NCBI GenBank assembly: GCA_003725745.1
Contig: RHDP01000001.1
Span: 6,241,501-6,305,500, forward strand
DNA from: Streptomyces sp. I6
GTDB lineage: Bacteria > Actinomycetota > Actinomycetes > Streptomycetales > Streptomycetaceae
DNA length: 64,000 bases
Reading direction: 5' to 3'
In this document: in pieces, positions 40,001 to 49,393 of the stretch
How positions within the stretch are numbered: the first letter of the stretch is position 1
How the letters are laid out: each line of letters opens with the position of its first letter
Notes under the pieces: model-generated
Seen by the model: the letters and a program-made list of their open reading frames with translations, nothing else
The model's database searches: none
Told to the model about the DNA's origin: nothing
Made by a program: the position numbers and the translations under genes

Positions 40001-40816
40001 ACCGGGCGGCCGGCGGGTCACGAGACGCCGCACCCCGTGCGACTCGGCGGATCCCTGCGGGGCGCCCGTCCGGCAGGCCCGGCCCGGGAAGCGACCCCGG
40101 GCCGCGCCGGCGTGGCCACCGGTCCGCCGCGCGTCCCGTCGGCGTCCGTACCCGGCACCTCGCAAGGACCGGACGGGGGTCCTCGGCCGGCGGCCGTCCC
40201 GCCGCGCCGCTCGAACGCGGTGCCCGGCCGCCGCACCCGGATCGGGCGGGGCCACCTCGGCCCGCTCCGTTCCGGTACGACCGGCCGAACGGCATTCGAC
40301 GGGATGCGCGTCACCGCCTGCTGTGCGAGCAGGCACGCGGTGGCCGTTCTGCCTGAACCGGGCGGAGCGGTCACCGCAGTACGGGCGGAGCGGTCACCGC
40401 AGTACGGGCGGGGCGCCACGCGTGCGGGCGCCCCGGACCGCCGTCCGGCCCGGCGGGAACGACCCTGCGCTCAGCCCCGCGGCCGTACCCCCGAGGTGGT
40501 GCACCCACCGCCCGGGCCGGCACCTCGCCGGCGCGCTCGGTCAGCCCGGCGAGCCGCGCCCGAACCCAACAACATCGTGGACTTCGTCCTGCGCCCGATG
40601 TCGGCACTGCTGGGCCGTCCATCAGCACCGCAGCGACCCGCAGCTGCCCGACTTCCTGGACGTGGACGTCACCATCACCGACGACCCGGGGCAGCCGTGC
40701 GTGGTGATCGAGAGCCACGAGGCGATCGGTCCGGATCGACTCCGCGCAGCCCGCGGACTCTCAGGAGCCGGACTTGTCGGAGCCCTTGCCGAGGCCGACA
40801 CGCCCGCGGCATCGTG
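40001..40816. other. Intergenic region with a possible gene remnant
   Basis: About 815 bases. Most of it shows no gene. The plus-strand segment 40628-40740 reads HRSDPQLPDFLDVDVTITDD and CVVIESHEAIGPD. This has the composition of a real protein but no start, and it is interrupted on both sides, so it may be a fragment of a lost gene of unknown family. CGGGCGGAGCGGTCACCGCA-type sequence occurs twice in tandem near 40363-40403. Confidence 0.4.
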
Positions 40817-41395
40817 TCAGGGCTTCAGCATGCCGATGGTCGTCGCTACCGCCCGCCGTAGGGTGTCGGCGTCAGCGCCCACGCGGGACCGGAGGTTCAC
40901 CCCGTAGGCGAGAAGGGTCAGGGCCTCGGCTGCGGAGTCCACATCCAGAGCGTTCCGAACCTGGCCTTTGGTCCTGGCCCGAGCCAGGGCGCTCCGCATC
41001 GCCTCCCAGAGCCGTTGATGGTGGTACCGGAGAAGCTCGTTGACGTCGTCTCTGAACGCTTCCGGGCCCGCGTGGGCATTGGTGATGAGACATCCCTGTC
41101 CTGTCAGGGGACCTGACTCGCCTCGCTGGATGAGGGACTCGAAATGGCCTTCGATCGCCGGCAGCCCATCCTCGGCATCTGACAATCTGGAGAACTTCGG
41201 CATGGAATGCCGATCAACATACCGACGGAGGCTGGCTGCGAAGAGCTGTTGCTGGTCGCCGTAACGCAGTTCCAGCGCCTCACCGTTGATGCCTGCGGCC
41301 GCTGCGACATCCTGGATGTCGGTGTTCGCGACTCCCCGCTGCCAGAAGAGCTGTGTGGCTGCGTCCAGCGCCTCGCCCTCATCGAACTGCGTCAT
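40817..41395 (-). CDS. TetR-family transcriptional regulator
   Basis: A 192-residue protein with an N-terminal TetR helix-turn-helix (ALDAATQLFWQRGVANTDIQ, then AAGINGEALELRYGDQQQLF) and a ligand-binding C-terminus (CLITNAHAGPEAFRDDVNEL). The ATG at 41395 is preceded by AAAGGAC. It is intact. Its relation to the neighbouring toxin pair is unknown; an IS relic lies between them. Confidence 0.9.
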   Translation of the reverse strand: MTQFDEGEALDAATQLFWQRGVANTDIQDVAAAAGINGEALELRYGDQQQLFAASLRRYVDRHSMPKFSRLSDAEDGLPAIEGHFESLIQRGESGPLTGQGCLITNAHAGPEAFRDDVNELLRYHHQRLWEAMRSALARARTKGQVRNALDVDSAAEALTLLAYGVNLRSRVGADADTLRRAVATTIGMLKP

Positions 41396-41779
41396 GCCGA
41401 AACAGTCCTTTCGCGGTCATGCTGAAGATACCTCGCACATCGGGGCTGATTCGGAATGTTGTAGATCAGCAAGGGGCTGGCGGTCATGACCGGTGAGTTG
41501 TCGACCGCCATGAGGCTCCGGCTGAGGACGTGCAGTCCTTTCCTAGCACGGAACTTCGTGCCCGCGATCCCGGCACAGGGTCCGGCTCCACCATATGGCG
41601 CCGAAATTGCTTCTCGGGGGTGGGCTGCCGGGTCACTGCATGAAGCGGATCCGTCCGGCTCATGTTCCCTGCCCGTGACGTGGTGTCATGTTCCGGTCTG
41701 TGGAAGGGAAGCAGTGCAGGAACGGCGCCAATGATGTCCGCGATGACGCACAACGGAGATCCTCGCCCGGCGCCGGGCG

Positions 41780-42592
41780 CCGACAAGAGCAACGAGACCT
41801 CTTCCTCCGCCCCGCTGCTGGACGGTGTCGACTTCAGCTCCCGCCCCATGACCGCGTAGTCCCCCCAGTAGTTCCCTCATCCTGGCGTCCAAGCTGATCA
41901 ACGGCTCACCGGCTCCGGTGAACTCCTGGACCTGGTCGTTGATGTAGTGGAACTGCGCGTCCCGGTCCGGACGACGGGCCCCCTCGGTGGTCCGGCCGGT
42001 GCCCTGCGGGGAGGACCCCCTTCCTTCAGCAGGGCCGCAACCGTGTCGGCCCCACCCGGAATCCCCGGGCGGTCGACTCGCCGGCCGGCTTCCGTGTCGA
42101 CTTCGTCGTCCATCGCAGCGGCGACTCCGGATCACCCCGCCGGTCGGGCTCGACCAGCGCCAGCAGGGCCGGTACCAGGCCGGGATGCTTCTCACGCAGA
42201 CGTCTACGGCCCCCGCCCTCCCGCCTCACCCGGTCCGAGGGCCCAGGCCCGCCGGTCAGTTCCGCCACCCCGCGCGACACCGCCTCCTCCGGGACCCCCG
42301 CAGCACGAGCGACCAACCGAACACCGCCATACCCCGGGGCCCGCGCGTCCGCCCTCAGCGCCGGCCGACGCCGCCGGTCGTCCAGGTGCGGCGACAACCG
42401 GGCGAACTCCTCAGCCAGCACCGCCTCGATCCCCTCCATCACAACGGCACCCTGCGGCCCCAACACCCCCGAAAGAAATTGAAGTCGTTCTTCGGCGGCT
42501 TCCTGCTGCCCCACCACCCACCCTTGGAGGTCCGGCAGCGGCACGAGCAAGGACACGCCCTCGCGGCGTAAGCATCGAGTGTCCGGCATCAC
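41780..42592 (-). pseudogene. ISAzo13-type transposase relic
   Basis: The first part reads GIEAVLAEEFARLSPHLDDR, then ARAPGYGGVRLVARAAGVPE and GDPESPLRWTTKSTR. Another frame follows with RRPDRDAQFHYINDQVQEFT and AGEPLISLDARMRELLG. These match, in order, the N-terminal and middle part of ISAzo13-family transposases (LGYGGVSAVARATG, GDPESPLRWTCKSTR, PDRDAQFEYIN, ISVDTKKKELVG). The C-terminal part of the DDE domain is missing and several frames are needed, so it is a dead remnant. It sits immediately upstream of the toxin gene pair, which supports horizontal acquisition of that region. Confidence 0.75.
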
Positions 42593-42792
42593 GGGGAAGC
42601 TTCAGACGCCCCGAAGACCGCGGCAGCCAGCAGGTTTCGGTTCGGCACTCCCCTCGCATTCATCTCATTGCGTGAGACCTAATTGAGCGGGAGTAAGCCG
42701 AGGGGATACGTTCCCTTGTATTCGCTGCCACAAAGAGTGGCAAATGTAAAGCCTATTGCCACGGGTAAGTAAAAAACCCTTCAAGGGGGGCC
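42593..42792 (+). promoter_or_regulatory. AT-richer leader of the toxin pair
   Basis: This stretch is visibly poorer in GC than the surroundings (for example TAAGTAAAAAACCC near 42764). It contains the dyad TGCCAC-AAAGA-GTGGCA at 42726-42742 and a very strong ribosome binding site AAGGGGGG just before the ATG at 42793. It probably holds the promoter, with the dyad as operator or leader hairpin. Confidence 0.5.
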
Positions 42793-43683
42793 ATGAAAGC
42801 TACAAGAATCGCAGGGATCTTCGGAGTGGTGCTCTTCGCGGGTGCGATGGGCGCAGCGCCCGCTTCCGCCGACACGGCTCAGCTGACCGACCTGGACAAG
42901 ACCATCGCATCGCAGTTGCCCTACTGCGACGTGGGGACGATCGGGGATCCCAATCCCATCATCAAGGTCTCCTCGAAGAAGGTCACGAGCTCCAATGCCA
43001 CGGCAGTGCAGGACGGTGATCCCGACATCAGCGTCGGCGACAGCTGGTATCTCGGGACGAGCGAACTCACCAACTCCACGGACAAGACTCTCAAGCTCAC
43101 CAGCCAGTCGTTCACCAAGTCCATCTCCGAGAGTGTGAAGAACTCGGTCAGCCAGGGGCTCAAGCTCACCAACAAGGTCTCCGCGAAGTTTCAGATCACC
43201 AAGGGTTTCTCCCTCGGTGACGACTTCACCACGGAGTACTCCTTCAACTCCACCGCGGAGACCGCGAAGGAGGAGTTGGTCTCCTTCACCTCCCCTCCGC
43301 AGGAAATCGATGTTCCGCCGCACACCGTGGCGCATGTCACGGTGAACCTGCAGAAGGTCGAGGCCACCGGGAAGGTGGCACTGAAGGCCACCCTCGGTGG
43401 GACCTTCGACGTGGTCCAGTACGCCCGGGACTACTCGTACGGAATCGGGGAGAACAACATCTCGCTGTACGACTGCCTCTCCACCGCACAGAAGAAGGGC
43501 AAGGCGCCGGCGCTTCCCAGCACCCTCGCCCTGGACAACGCGAACAAGAAGGTGAAGTTCAACGGCACCGGCACATACACGGCCACCTACGGTACGAACT
43601 ACCTCGTGAACGTGACGTTCGCCCCGCAGGTCTCGGGTGCGGCGGTACCCAAGCCCTTCACCCGCACCATCACGGCGAACTAG
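42793..43683 (+). CDS. Secreted ETX/MTX2-type (aerolysin-like) pore-forming protein, copy 1
   Basis: A 296-residue protein with a signal peptide (MKATRIAGIFGVVLFAGAMG, cleavage after PASA). The body has the epsilon-toxin/MTX2 pattern. It has an ordered start with GDSWYLGTSELTNSTDKTLK. A long alternating Ser/Thr stretch that would form the membrane-inserting beta-hairpins follows (SQSFTKSISESVKNSVSQGL, GDDFTTEYSFNSTAETAKEE). The conserved strand after it is FTSPPQEIDVPPHTVAHVTV. The C-terminal domain contains ARDYSYGIGENNISLYDCLS. Two cysteines (LPYC, LYDC) could form a disulfide. Family members oligomerise on membranes and open beta-barrel pores; the target is unknown. The gene is intact. Copy 2 starts 10 bases after its stop. 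Confidence 0.85.
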   Translation: MKATRIAGIFGVVLFAGAMGAAPASADTAQLTDLDKTIASQLPYCDVGTIGDPNPIIKVSSKKVTSSNATAVQDGDPDISVGDSWYLGTSELTNSTDKTLKLTSQSFTKSISESVKNSVSQGLKLTNKVSAKFQITKGFSLGDDFTTEYSFNSTAETAKEELVSFTSPPQEIDVPPHTVAHVTVNLQKVEATGKVALKATLGGTFDVVQYARDYSYGIGENNISLYDCLSTAQKKGKAPALPSTLALDNANKKVKFNGTGTYTATYGTNYLVNVTFAPQVSGAAVPKPFTRTITAN

Positions 43684-43693
43684 AAGGTGCGGG

Positions 43694-44620
43694 ATGTGGC
43701 GAAGACTGCGCTTCACGCATACGAGGGCAACGGCATGGGCGATGAGAGCCGTCGGGCTCTCCGGCTCGGCACTGCTCATCGGTACATTGACGATGTCGAC
43801 AGCTTCCGCCGACACGGCTCAGCTGACCGACCTGGACAAGACCATCGCATCGCAGTTGCCCTACTGCGACGTGGGGACGATCGGGGATCCCAATCCCATC
43901 ATCAAGATTGACTCGACGGACGTCACCAACGCCAACGCCGTCGCCCATGAGGTCGGCGAGCCCAGCGTCAGCCTCGGCGACGGCTGGTACATCGGGACGA
44001 GCATTCTCACCAACGACACCGATCAGGCCCTGAAGCTCTCCACCCAGTCCTTCACCAAGAAGGTTCCCGAGGCCGTCAGCACGTCCGTCAAGAACGGTGT
44101 CACCTTCAAGGGCAAGGTGCTCGGCCTGCTGGCGCAACTCGCCAATGTGCCAGCGAAGTTCACCAATACCACGGTGAACTTCGCTGAGAAGCAAGTTCAG
44201 GAAGTCAGCGCGATGGGAACGTACACCTCGCCTGCGCAGCAGATCGATGTTCCGCCGCACACCGTGGCGCATGTCACGGTGAACCTGCAGAAGGTCGAGG
44301 CCACCGGGCAACTGGCACTGGAAGCCACCCTCGGTGGGACCTTCGACGTGGTCCAGTACGCCCGGGACTACTCGTACGGAATCGGGGAGAACAACATCTC
44401 GCTGTACGACTGCCTCTCCACCGCACAGAAGAAGGGCAAGGCGCCGGCGCTTCCCAGCACCCTCGCCCTGGACAACGCGAACAAGAAGGTGAGGTTCAAC
44501 GGCACCGGCACATACACGGCCACCTACGGTACGAACTACCTCGTGAACGTGACGTTCGCCCCGCAGGTCTCGGGTGCGGCGGTACCCAAGCCCTTCACCC
44601 GCACCATCACCGCGCGGTAG
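43694..44620 (+). CDS. Secreted ETX/MTX2-type pore-forming protein, copy 2
   Basis: A 308-residue paralogue of the preceding gene, with an unrelated signal peptide (MWRRLRFTHTRATAWAMRAV, cleavage after TASA). The first 35 mature residues are identical to copy 1, and the last 120 are nearly identical. The central membrane-insertion region is quite different: LKLSTQSFTKKVPEAVSTSV, then FKGKVLGLLAQLANVPAKFT and VNFAEKQVQEVSAMGTYTSP. GAAGG precedes the ATG at 43694. The two genes are almost certainly one transcript, ending at the hairpin at 44633. They could act as a two-component pore or as variants with different membrane specificity. The frame is intact. Confidence 0.85.
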   Translation: MWRRLRFTHTRATAWAMRAVGLSGSALLIGTLTMSTASADTAQLTDLDKTIASQLPYCDVGTIGDPNPIIKIDSTDVTNANAVAHEVGEPSVSLGDGWYIGTSILTNDTDQALKLSTQSFTKKVPEAVSTSVKNGVTFKGKVLGLLAQLANVPAKFTNTTVNFAEKQVQEVSAMGTYTSPAQQIDVPPHTVAHVTVNLQKVEATGQLALEATLGGTFDVVQYARDYSYGIGENNISLYDCLSTAQKKGKAPALPSTLALDNANKKVRFNGTGTYTATYGTNYLVNVTFAPQVSGAAVPKPFTRTITAR

Positions 44621-44632
44621 CTGTGCCAGGCT

Positions 44633-44664
44633 TGCGGTGGCGCGGCGCGGGCCGCGCCACCGCA
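44633..44664 (+). terminator. Terminator of the toxin operon
   Basis: TGCGGTGGCGCGGC, loop GCGG, then the exact reverse complement: a perfect 14-bp stem beginning 13 bases after the stop of toxin copy 2. Confidence 0.8.
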
Positions 44665-45309
44665 GGCGGCCACCGCCCGAGGCAATGCCGCGTCCCGGAA
44701 GGGCTCGACCAGAGCCGGGTTCGTTCGCCACCCGCTACGACGGACCCCGGGGAGGTACCTCGCCGAACTCCACCTCCGGGCCTCCATGATCTGGATCAAG
44801 GACCTCACACGAGCGGCCCCTTGATGGCAACCGAATACGCACCCCGGGTCCGGCGCCGGCGCACGGCTGGAAGTGTCTCCTGCGTCGTGATGGTGTCGGG
44901 CTGCCGCAGTCCACGGGTGCGTCGGCGATCGACCAGCAGGCCGGCGTGAGTCTCCTCCGCATCGTCCACGTCGCCGAGATCGAACATGATCAGCCCGCGG
45001 AGTCGAGCCGGCTGAAGAACGTCGGGCTGTCGGGCTCCTCCGCCATCTGCCCTGCGCGGGTTCGCAGATGGCGGCCGGAGACCGCGGCGCCGGTCCCGGG
45101 CCCGTGCGAGGAACCGGCCCGGTCCCCGGGCCGAGCCATCGCCCTGCGGGCCGCGGCACCGGTACCGCGGCACCGGTGCCGCGGCCCTTCCGCGGGTGGC
45201 TGCGAACTCCTGGCCCGTCTTGGCTTAGCGATGCCTGCGGAGGGATACGACTACTGCGGAGCGGCCGTCGTGGCGACGCGGCGGCGACGGTCTGACCAGG
45301 GGGTGCTTG
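44665..45309. other. Region with a TPR-protein remnant and a strong hairpin
   Basis: About 645 bases without an intact gene. On the minus strand near 44870-45000 a frame reads AGLLVDRRRTRGLRQPDTIT, resembling the HPDTLTTRxNLA signature of TPR_10/12 repeats in NB-ARC-type proteins, and another frame nearby reads IQIMEARRWSSARYLPGVRR. Both lack starts and are interrupted, so they look like fragments. A separate 16-bp perfect hairpin lies at 45148-45187. Confidence 0.4.
45148..45187. terminator. Perfect 16-bp hairpin upstream of the PLP operon
   Basis: GGGCCGCGGCACCGGT and its exact reverse complement are separated by the eight-base loop ACCGCGGC. It lies about 120 bases before the first PLP gene and could insulate that operon from upstream transcription. 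Confidence 0.6.
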
Positions 45310-46827
45310 GTGAAGGACGCGCCGTTGTATCTGCGGCCGAGGGTGGACCCACCGCTCGCTTCGCTTCTTCAGGACGCGTCGTTCCTGCACGCGCTGTGCG
45401 ACGCGCTCGGATCGCCGCTGAACGTGCTGCTCCCGGAGGTCGTCGCCGAGAACGCCGAACGGTTCCGTTCCGTCTACCGGCGTCACCATCTCGCCGGGCG
45501 GGTGTACTTCGCACACAAGGCGAATCGATCCAGCGCCCTGGTCCGGAGGCTGGCCGCCTGCGACCCCGCCGCGGTCGGGATCGACGTGGCCTCGCTGGAC
45601 GAGCTACGGCACGCGCTGGGCTGCGGGTTCACGGGTGAACGGGTGATGGCCACCGGCCCCAAGGACCGGGACTTCCTGTGGCTGGCGGCGCGGGTGGGGG
45701 CGACGGTCAACCTGGACTCGGCCGGCGAACTGGACCGACTGGCGCATCTCGTCCGGAGGTACGGCCTCGGCCGGGTGGACGTGCTGGTGCGGCTGTCGGA
45801 GTTCGAGGCGGACGCCGGGCACACCGGAGCCGGTACGCGGGTGCTGTCGCGCCGCAGCCGCTTCGGCACCCCGGTCGGCAGGTCCGCTGACGTGTGGAGG
45901 GCGCTGGAGCGGCACGCGGACGTCGTCGAACTGACCGGACTGGCGTACCACCTGGACACCACCGCGCTGGAGGAGAAGGCCAGAGCGCTGGAGCGCTGCG
46001 TGCTGCTGATGGACGAGTGCCGGGGGAGGGGCCTGCGGCCGCGCGCCGTCGACATCGGCGGCGGGTTCGGAGTCGGCTACGTCGCCGACGCCGGAGAGTG
46101 GGAGCGGTGGACGACCGCGCTGAGCGAAGCGGTGCTCGGTGTGCGCCCGTCCCTGGCCTGGCGCGGCCACGGCTACGGGCTGCGCAACGAGGGCGGCACG
46201 GTGCGCGGTACGGCCGCGCTGTACCCCGCCCACCGGTCCGTCGCCGGGCCCGGCTACCTCGACGCGCTCCTGTCCCGTCCCGCTCCGGTCCTGGGCCGCC
46301 CGCCCGCCACGCTGCTGCTGGAGCACCTGAACGACCTGTACGTCGAACCGGGGCGCGCCCTCGTCGACCAGTGCGGCCTGTCGCTGGCCCGGGTGCTGGA
46401 CGTACGGCCCACGGGGGACGACCCCACCCGTCATCTGGTGCGCCTGGGCATGAACGCGGGGGACGTGAGTCTGGAGGAGCACGGAGTCCTCGTCGACCCC
46501 GTCCTGCTGCCCCGTGCAGGCGGCGGCGATGGCCGCCATGACGAGCCGCCCGGTGGCGGGCCCGTCGGGGTCCACCTCGTCGGCAACCTCTGCCTGGAGG
46601 CCGACCTGATCACCCGCCGGGTGGTGTACCTGCCCCGGCTGCCGCGCGCCGGGGACCTGCTGGCGTTCGTGAACACGGCCGGGTACGCCATGGACTTCCA
46701 CGCACACCACGCCCAACGCCAGCCCGTCGCACGGACGGTGGCCGTCACGAGAGGAGAAGGAGCCTGGCGCTGGTGCCCCGACGAGGACTACTGGCCACTC
46801 ACCGACCCGCAGGGAGTGCCGTCATGA
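45310..46827 (+). CDS. Y4yA-like fold-type III PLP decarboxylase family protein
   Basis: A 505-residue member of the alanine-racemase/ornithine-DAP decarboxylase fold. The PLP lysine is in GRVYFAHKANRSSALVRRLA. The phosphate-binding glycines are in AVDIGGGFGVGYVADAG. The second-subunit-type motif EPGRALVDQCGLSLARVLDV is present, and the C-terminal region is GYAMDFHAHHAQRQP, where DAP decarboxylase has a conserved tyrosine. It is longer than DAP decarboxylase and matches what I recall of Y4yA-type proteins, whose substrate is unknown. The GTG at 45310 follows AGGGGGTG. The stop overlaps the next start (ATGA), so the three PLP genes are coupled. Confidence 0.82.
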   Translation: MKDAPLYLRPRVDPPLASLLQDASFLHALCDALGSPLNVLLPEVVAENAERFRSVYRRHHLAGRVYFAHKANRSSALVRRLAACDPAAVGIDVASLDELRHALGCGFTGERVMATGPKDRDFLWLAARVGATVNLDSAGELDRLAHLVRRYGLGRVDVLVRLSEFEADAGHTGAGTRVLSRRSRFGTPVGRSADVWRALERHADVVELTGLAYHLDTTALEEKARALERCVLLMDECRGRGLRPRAVDIGGGFGVGYVADAGEWERWTTALSEAVLGVRPSLAWRGHGYGLRNEGGTVRGTAALYPAHRSVAGPGYLDALLSRPAPVLGRPPATLLLEHLNDLYVEPGRALVDQCGLSLARVLDVRPTGDDPTRHLVRLGMNAGDVSLEEHGVLVDPVLLPRAGGGDGRHDEPPGGGPVGVHLVGNLCLEADLITRRVVYLPRLPRAGDLLAFVNTAGYAMDFHAHHAQRQPVARTVAVTRGEGAWRWCPDEDYWPLTDPQGVPS

Positions 46828-48161
46828 GGTACGACACCATCACCGAGGCCATCGGCAACACACCCCTCGTCCGCATCGACCCGTCCGTGCACGGACTGGG
46901 CCACATCGACCTCTTCGCCAAGCTGGAGATGCTCAACCCGTTCGGTTCGGTCAAGGACAGGCCCGCCTGGTCCATGGCCCGCCCGCACCTTCAGGAGAGG
47001 GCCGGTGGTGACGGCACCGTCGTGGAACTCTCCAGCGGCAACACGGCCAAGGCCCTCGCCCTGCTGGCCGGTCTGCACGGGCTGAGGTTCAAGAGCGTGA
47101 CCAACCGGATGCGCGTCCCGGAGATCAAGGAGCTGCTGCTGCTCCTCGGGGCGGAGATCGAGGAACTGCCGGGGCAGAGCGAGTGCCTGGACCCGACGGA
47201 CACCGACGATCCACTGACCCGTTTCCATCAGGCGCTCTCCGGACCCGACAGCACCTATCTGCACACCGACCAGTACTTCAACCCGCGCAACGTCGAGGCG
47301 CACGCGACCGGGACCGGACCCGAGATCGTCAAGGACCTGGACGGCCGGGTACCCGACTGGTTCATTGCCTGCGTGGGCACCGCCGGATCCTCCACCGGTG
47401 TCGCCAGAGCGCTGCGCGAGCACGATCCGAGGGTAAGGGTCCTCGGGCTGGTCGCCGACAAGGCCGACTTCATCCCCGGCATCCGCACCATCGACGAGGT
47501 CCAGCAGGTCGGCCTGTTCGACCCCGCGACGTACGACTCCCTCGCGTCGGTCAGCTCCCAGGACGCCATCGACGGAATGGTGACGCTCATCCGCCGCTGC
47601 GGACTGCTGTCGGGGCCGACCGGCGGCGCCGCGTACCAGGGAGCCGTCCGGCACCTGGCGTCCGTCGACGCCGGACTGGCGGGCACCGGCGGCCGCCGGA
47701 CCGCGGTGTTCATCGTCTGCGACCGGGCCGAGAGCTACCTGAGCTACGTACGCCGGCGACGTCCGGAGCTGCTCGGAGCAGCGCGCCGCGGCCACTCCGT
47801 CACCTCGCTCACCGACGCCGAGGTCCGCGCCGAAGGCCGGATCGTCGAAGTCGACGACGCCCGGCGCTGGATGGCCGACGGCGACCCGCGTCCGCTGGTG
47901 GTCGACCTGCGCGGGCCGCACGCCTACGCCGCACTGCACATCGAGGGCTCGGTCAACATCGTCGACGAGCTGTTCGAGGAACTGGTGCGGACCGGGCTGC
48001 CGTTCAGCAAGCGGACACCGGTGCTCCTGGCCTGTCCCGTGGGGGAGAAGTCGCTGCGCTACGCCGCGTTGCTGACCCGCATGGGGCACCCGGACGTGCG
48101 CAGCCTGGCGGGCGGCGTCGTCGCCTGGCGCGACGCGGGCGCACCGCTGGTGAGGGAGTGA
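46824..48161 (+). CDS. Cysteine synthase-like PLP enzyme fused to a rhodanese domain
   Basis: A 445-residue fusion. Residues 1-330 are a fold-type II beta-elimination/replacement enzyme: NPFGSVKDRPAWSM carries the PLP lysine, LSSGNTAKALAL binds the substrate carboxylate, and GTAGSSTGVARAL binds the PLP phosphate. Residues of about 350-445 are a rhodanese (sulfurtransferase) domain with PLVVDLRGPHAYAALHIEGS and the active-site loop LLACPVGEKSLRYAAL, whose cysteine can carry a persulfide. This suggests that sulfur is handed on as persulfide and inserted into an O-activated amino acid. It sits between a Y4yA-like decarboxylase and a cysteine desulfurase with overlapping or near-overlapping genes. 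Confidence 0.9.
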   Translation: MRYDTITEAIGNTPLVRIDPSVHGLGHIDLFAKLEMLNPFGSVKDRPAWSMARPHLQERAGGDGTVVELSSGNTAKALALLAGLHGLRFKSVTNRMRVPEIKELLLLLGAEIEELPGQSECLDPTDTDDPLTRFHQALSGPDSTYLHTDQYFNPRNVEAHATGTGPEIVKDLDGRVPDWFIACVGTAGSSTGVARALREHDPRVRVLGLVADKADFIPGIRTIDEVQQVGLFDPATYDSLASVSSQDAIDGMVTLIRRCGLLSGPTGGAAYQGAVRHLASVDAGLAGTGGRRTAVFIVCDRAESYLSYVRRRRPELLGAARRGHSVTSLTDAEVRAEGRIVEVDDARRWMADGDPRPLVVDLRGPHAYAALHIEGSVNIVDELFEELVRTGLPFSKRTPVLLACPVGEKSLRYAALLTRMGHPDVRSLAGGVVAWRDAGAPLVRE

Positions 48162-48165
48162 CCCG

Positions 48166-49372
48166 ATGAGCGGAGGAGACCGGGACGCGGACGGGGCCTG
48201 GCAGCGGACGGTGCGGGCGCAGTTCCCGATCATCACCGCGCATCCGGAACTGGCGTACCTGGACAGCGCGGCGACCTCGCAGAAGCCCCGGGCCGTCCTC
48301 GACGCCGTTCAGACCTACCTCACGTCCGCCAACGCCAACGCCGGCCGCGGTACCTACCCCTGGGCCAACCGGACCACGGAGTCGATCGAGCGGGCCCGCG
48401 ACCGGGTCAAGGACTTCCTCGGCGACCCGGAACCGGACCGCTCCGCCGTCCACTTCACCAGCGGAACCACCGAGGGCCTGCGCACCGTCGCGCGCGACTG
48501 GCTCACGGAGTACCTCACCGACGGCGACGAGATCCTGGTGCCGTTCGCCGACCACCGGGCCAACCTCGAACCGTGGCTCGAGGCCCGGCGCCTGCTCGCC
48601 GCACGCGGCACCGAGGTGCGTATCCGTGCCCTGCCATACCAGAAGGCGTCCGGCGACTACGACCACCGCGCACTCGCCTCGGCCGTCGGGCCCCGCACCC
48701 GCTTCGTCGCCGCCACGCACGTCCACCACGTCTACGGCGGCGACATGAACGTCCACCGGCTGCGCGCGGCCGTCGGCCCGCAGGTGCCGATCTGCCTGGA
48801 CGCCGCCCAGAGCGTCGGCCACCTCCCCTCCGGGTCGGCGATCCGGCGCTCGACGTCGACTTCGTCGTCTTCTCCGGGCACAAGGCGTTCGCGCTGCCGG
48901 GCACCGGAGCGGTGTGGGCACGCAACACCCGCGGCCCCCTGCTGCGGCCCGCCGGATGGCAGGGCACCCCCAACACCGTGGGCATCGTCTCGCTGCTGGC
49001 CGCACTCGACTGGCTGGACACGGTGGGCGTCGACCGCGTCTGCGCCCACGTCGCCGCTCTGGCCACCCGCCTGACCGACCGGCTGCGCCACCTGGACGCC
49101 TACCAGGTCCTCGGCTGCCCCGCCAGCCTGGCGTCGGACACCACTCTGCCCCGGAGCAGCGCCGGCACGGCATCGTCACCTTCCGGCACCGCGACATCCC
49201 CGCGCACGACCTCGGCTTCGTCCTCTTCAGCCACGGCTTCATGGTCCGCGCCGACGGCCACTGCCAGGCGGGAGCGGACGACGAGGAAGGTTCCGTCCGG
49301 GTCAGCCTGCACGTATACAACACCGGCGAGGAGATCGACCGCCTGCTGACCGTACTCGCGTCGTTGGAGTGA
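48166..49372 (+). CDS. SufS-like cysteine desulfurase (aminotransferase class V), two frameshifts
   Basis: About 401 residues. It begins with ELAYLDSAATSQKPRAVLDA and NAGRGTYPWANRTTESIERA, the SufS/CsdA opening. After a shift near 48845 comes DVDFVVFSGHKAFALPGTGA, with the PLP lysine in SGHK. After one near 49165 comes HGIVTFRHRDIPAHDLGFVL, and then GHCQ, which retains a cysteine in the expected active-site loop, followed by RVSLHVYNTGEEIDRLL. It would release sulfur from cysteine as a persulfide for the rhodanese-synthase encoded just upstream. It is the last gene of the three-gene operon. Confidence 0.85.
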
Positions 49373-49393
49373 CGCCGTGTGAAGTATGGCTAT

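Noticed and set aside
39849-40907. Plus-strand open frame spanning the end of the secreted protein and the TetR gene
   Set aside because: Its 5' part is out of frame with the secreted protein and its 3' part is antisense to the TetR gene; only a short internal stretch looks protein-like.
48166-49372. Standard Fe-S cluster (Suf) operon assignment
   Set aside because: SufB, SufC, SufD and SufU are absent; the neighbours are a Y4yA-like decarboxylase and a cysteine-synthase fusion.
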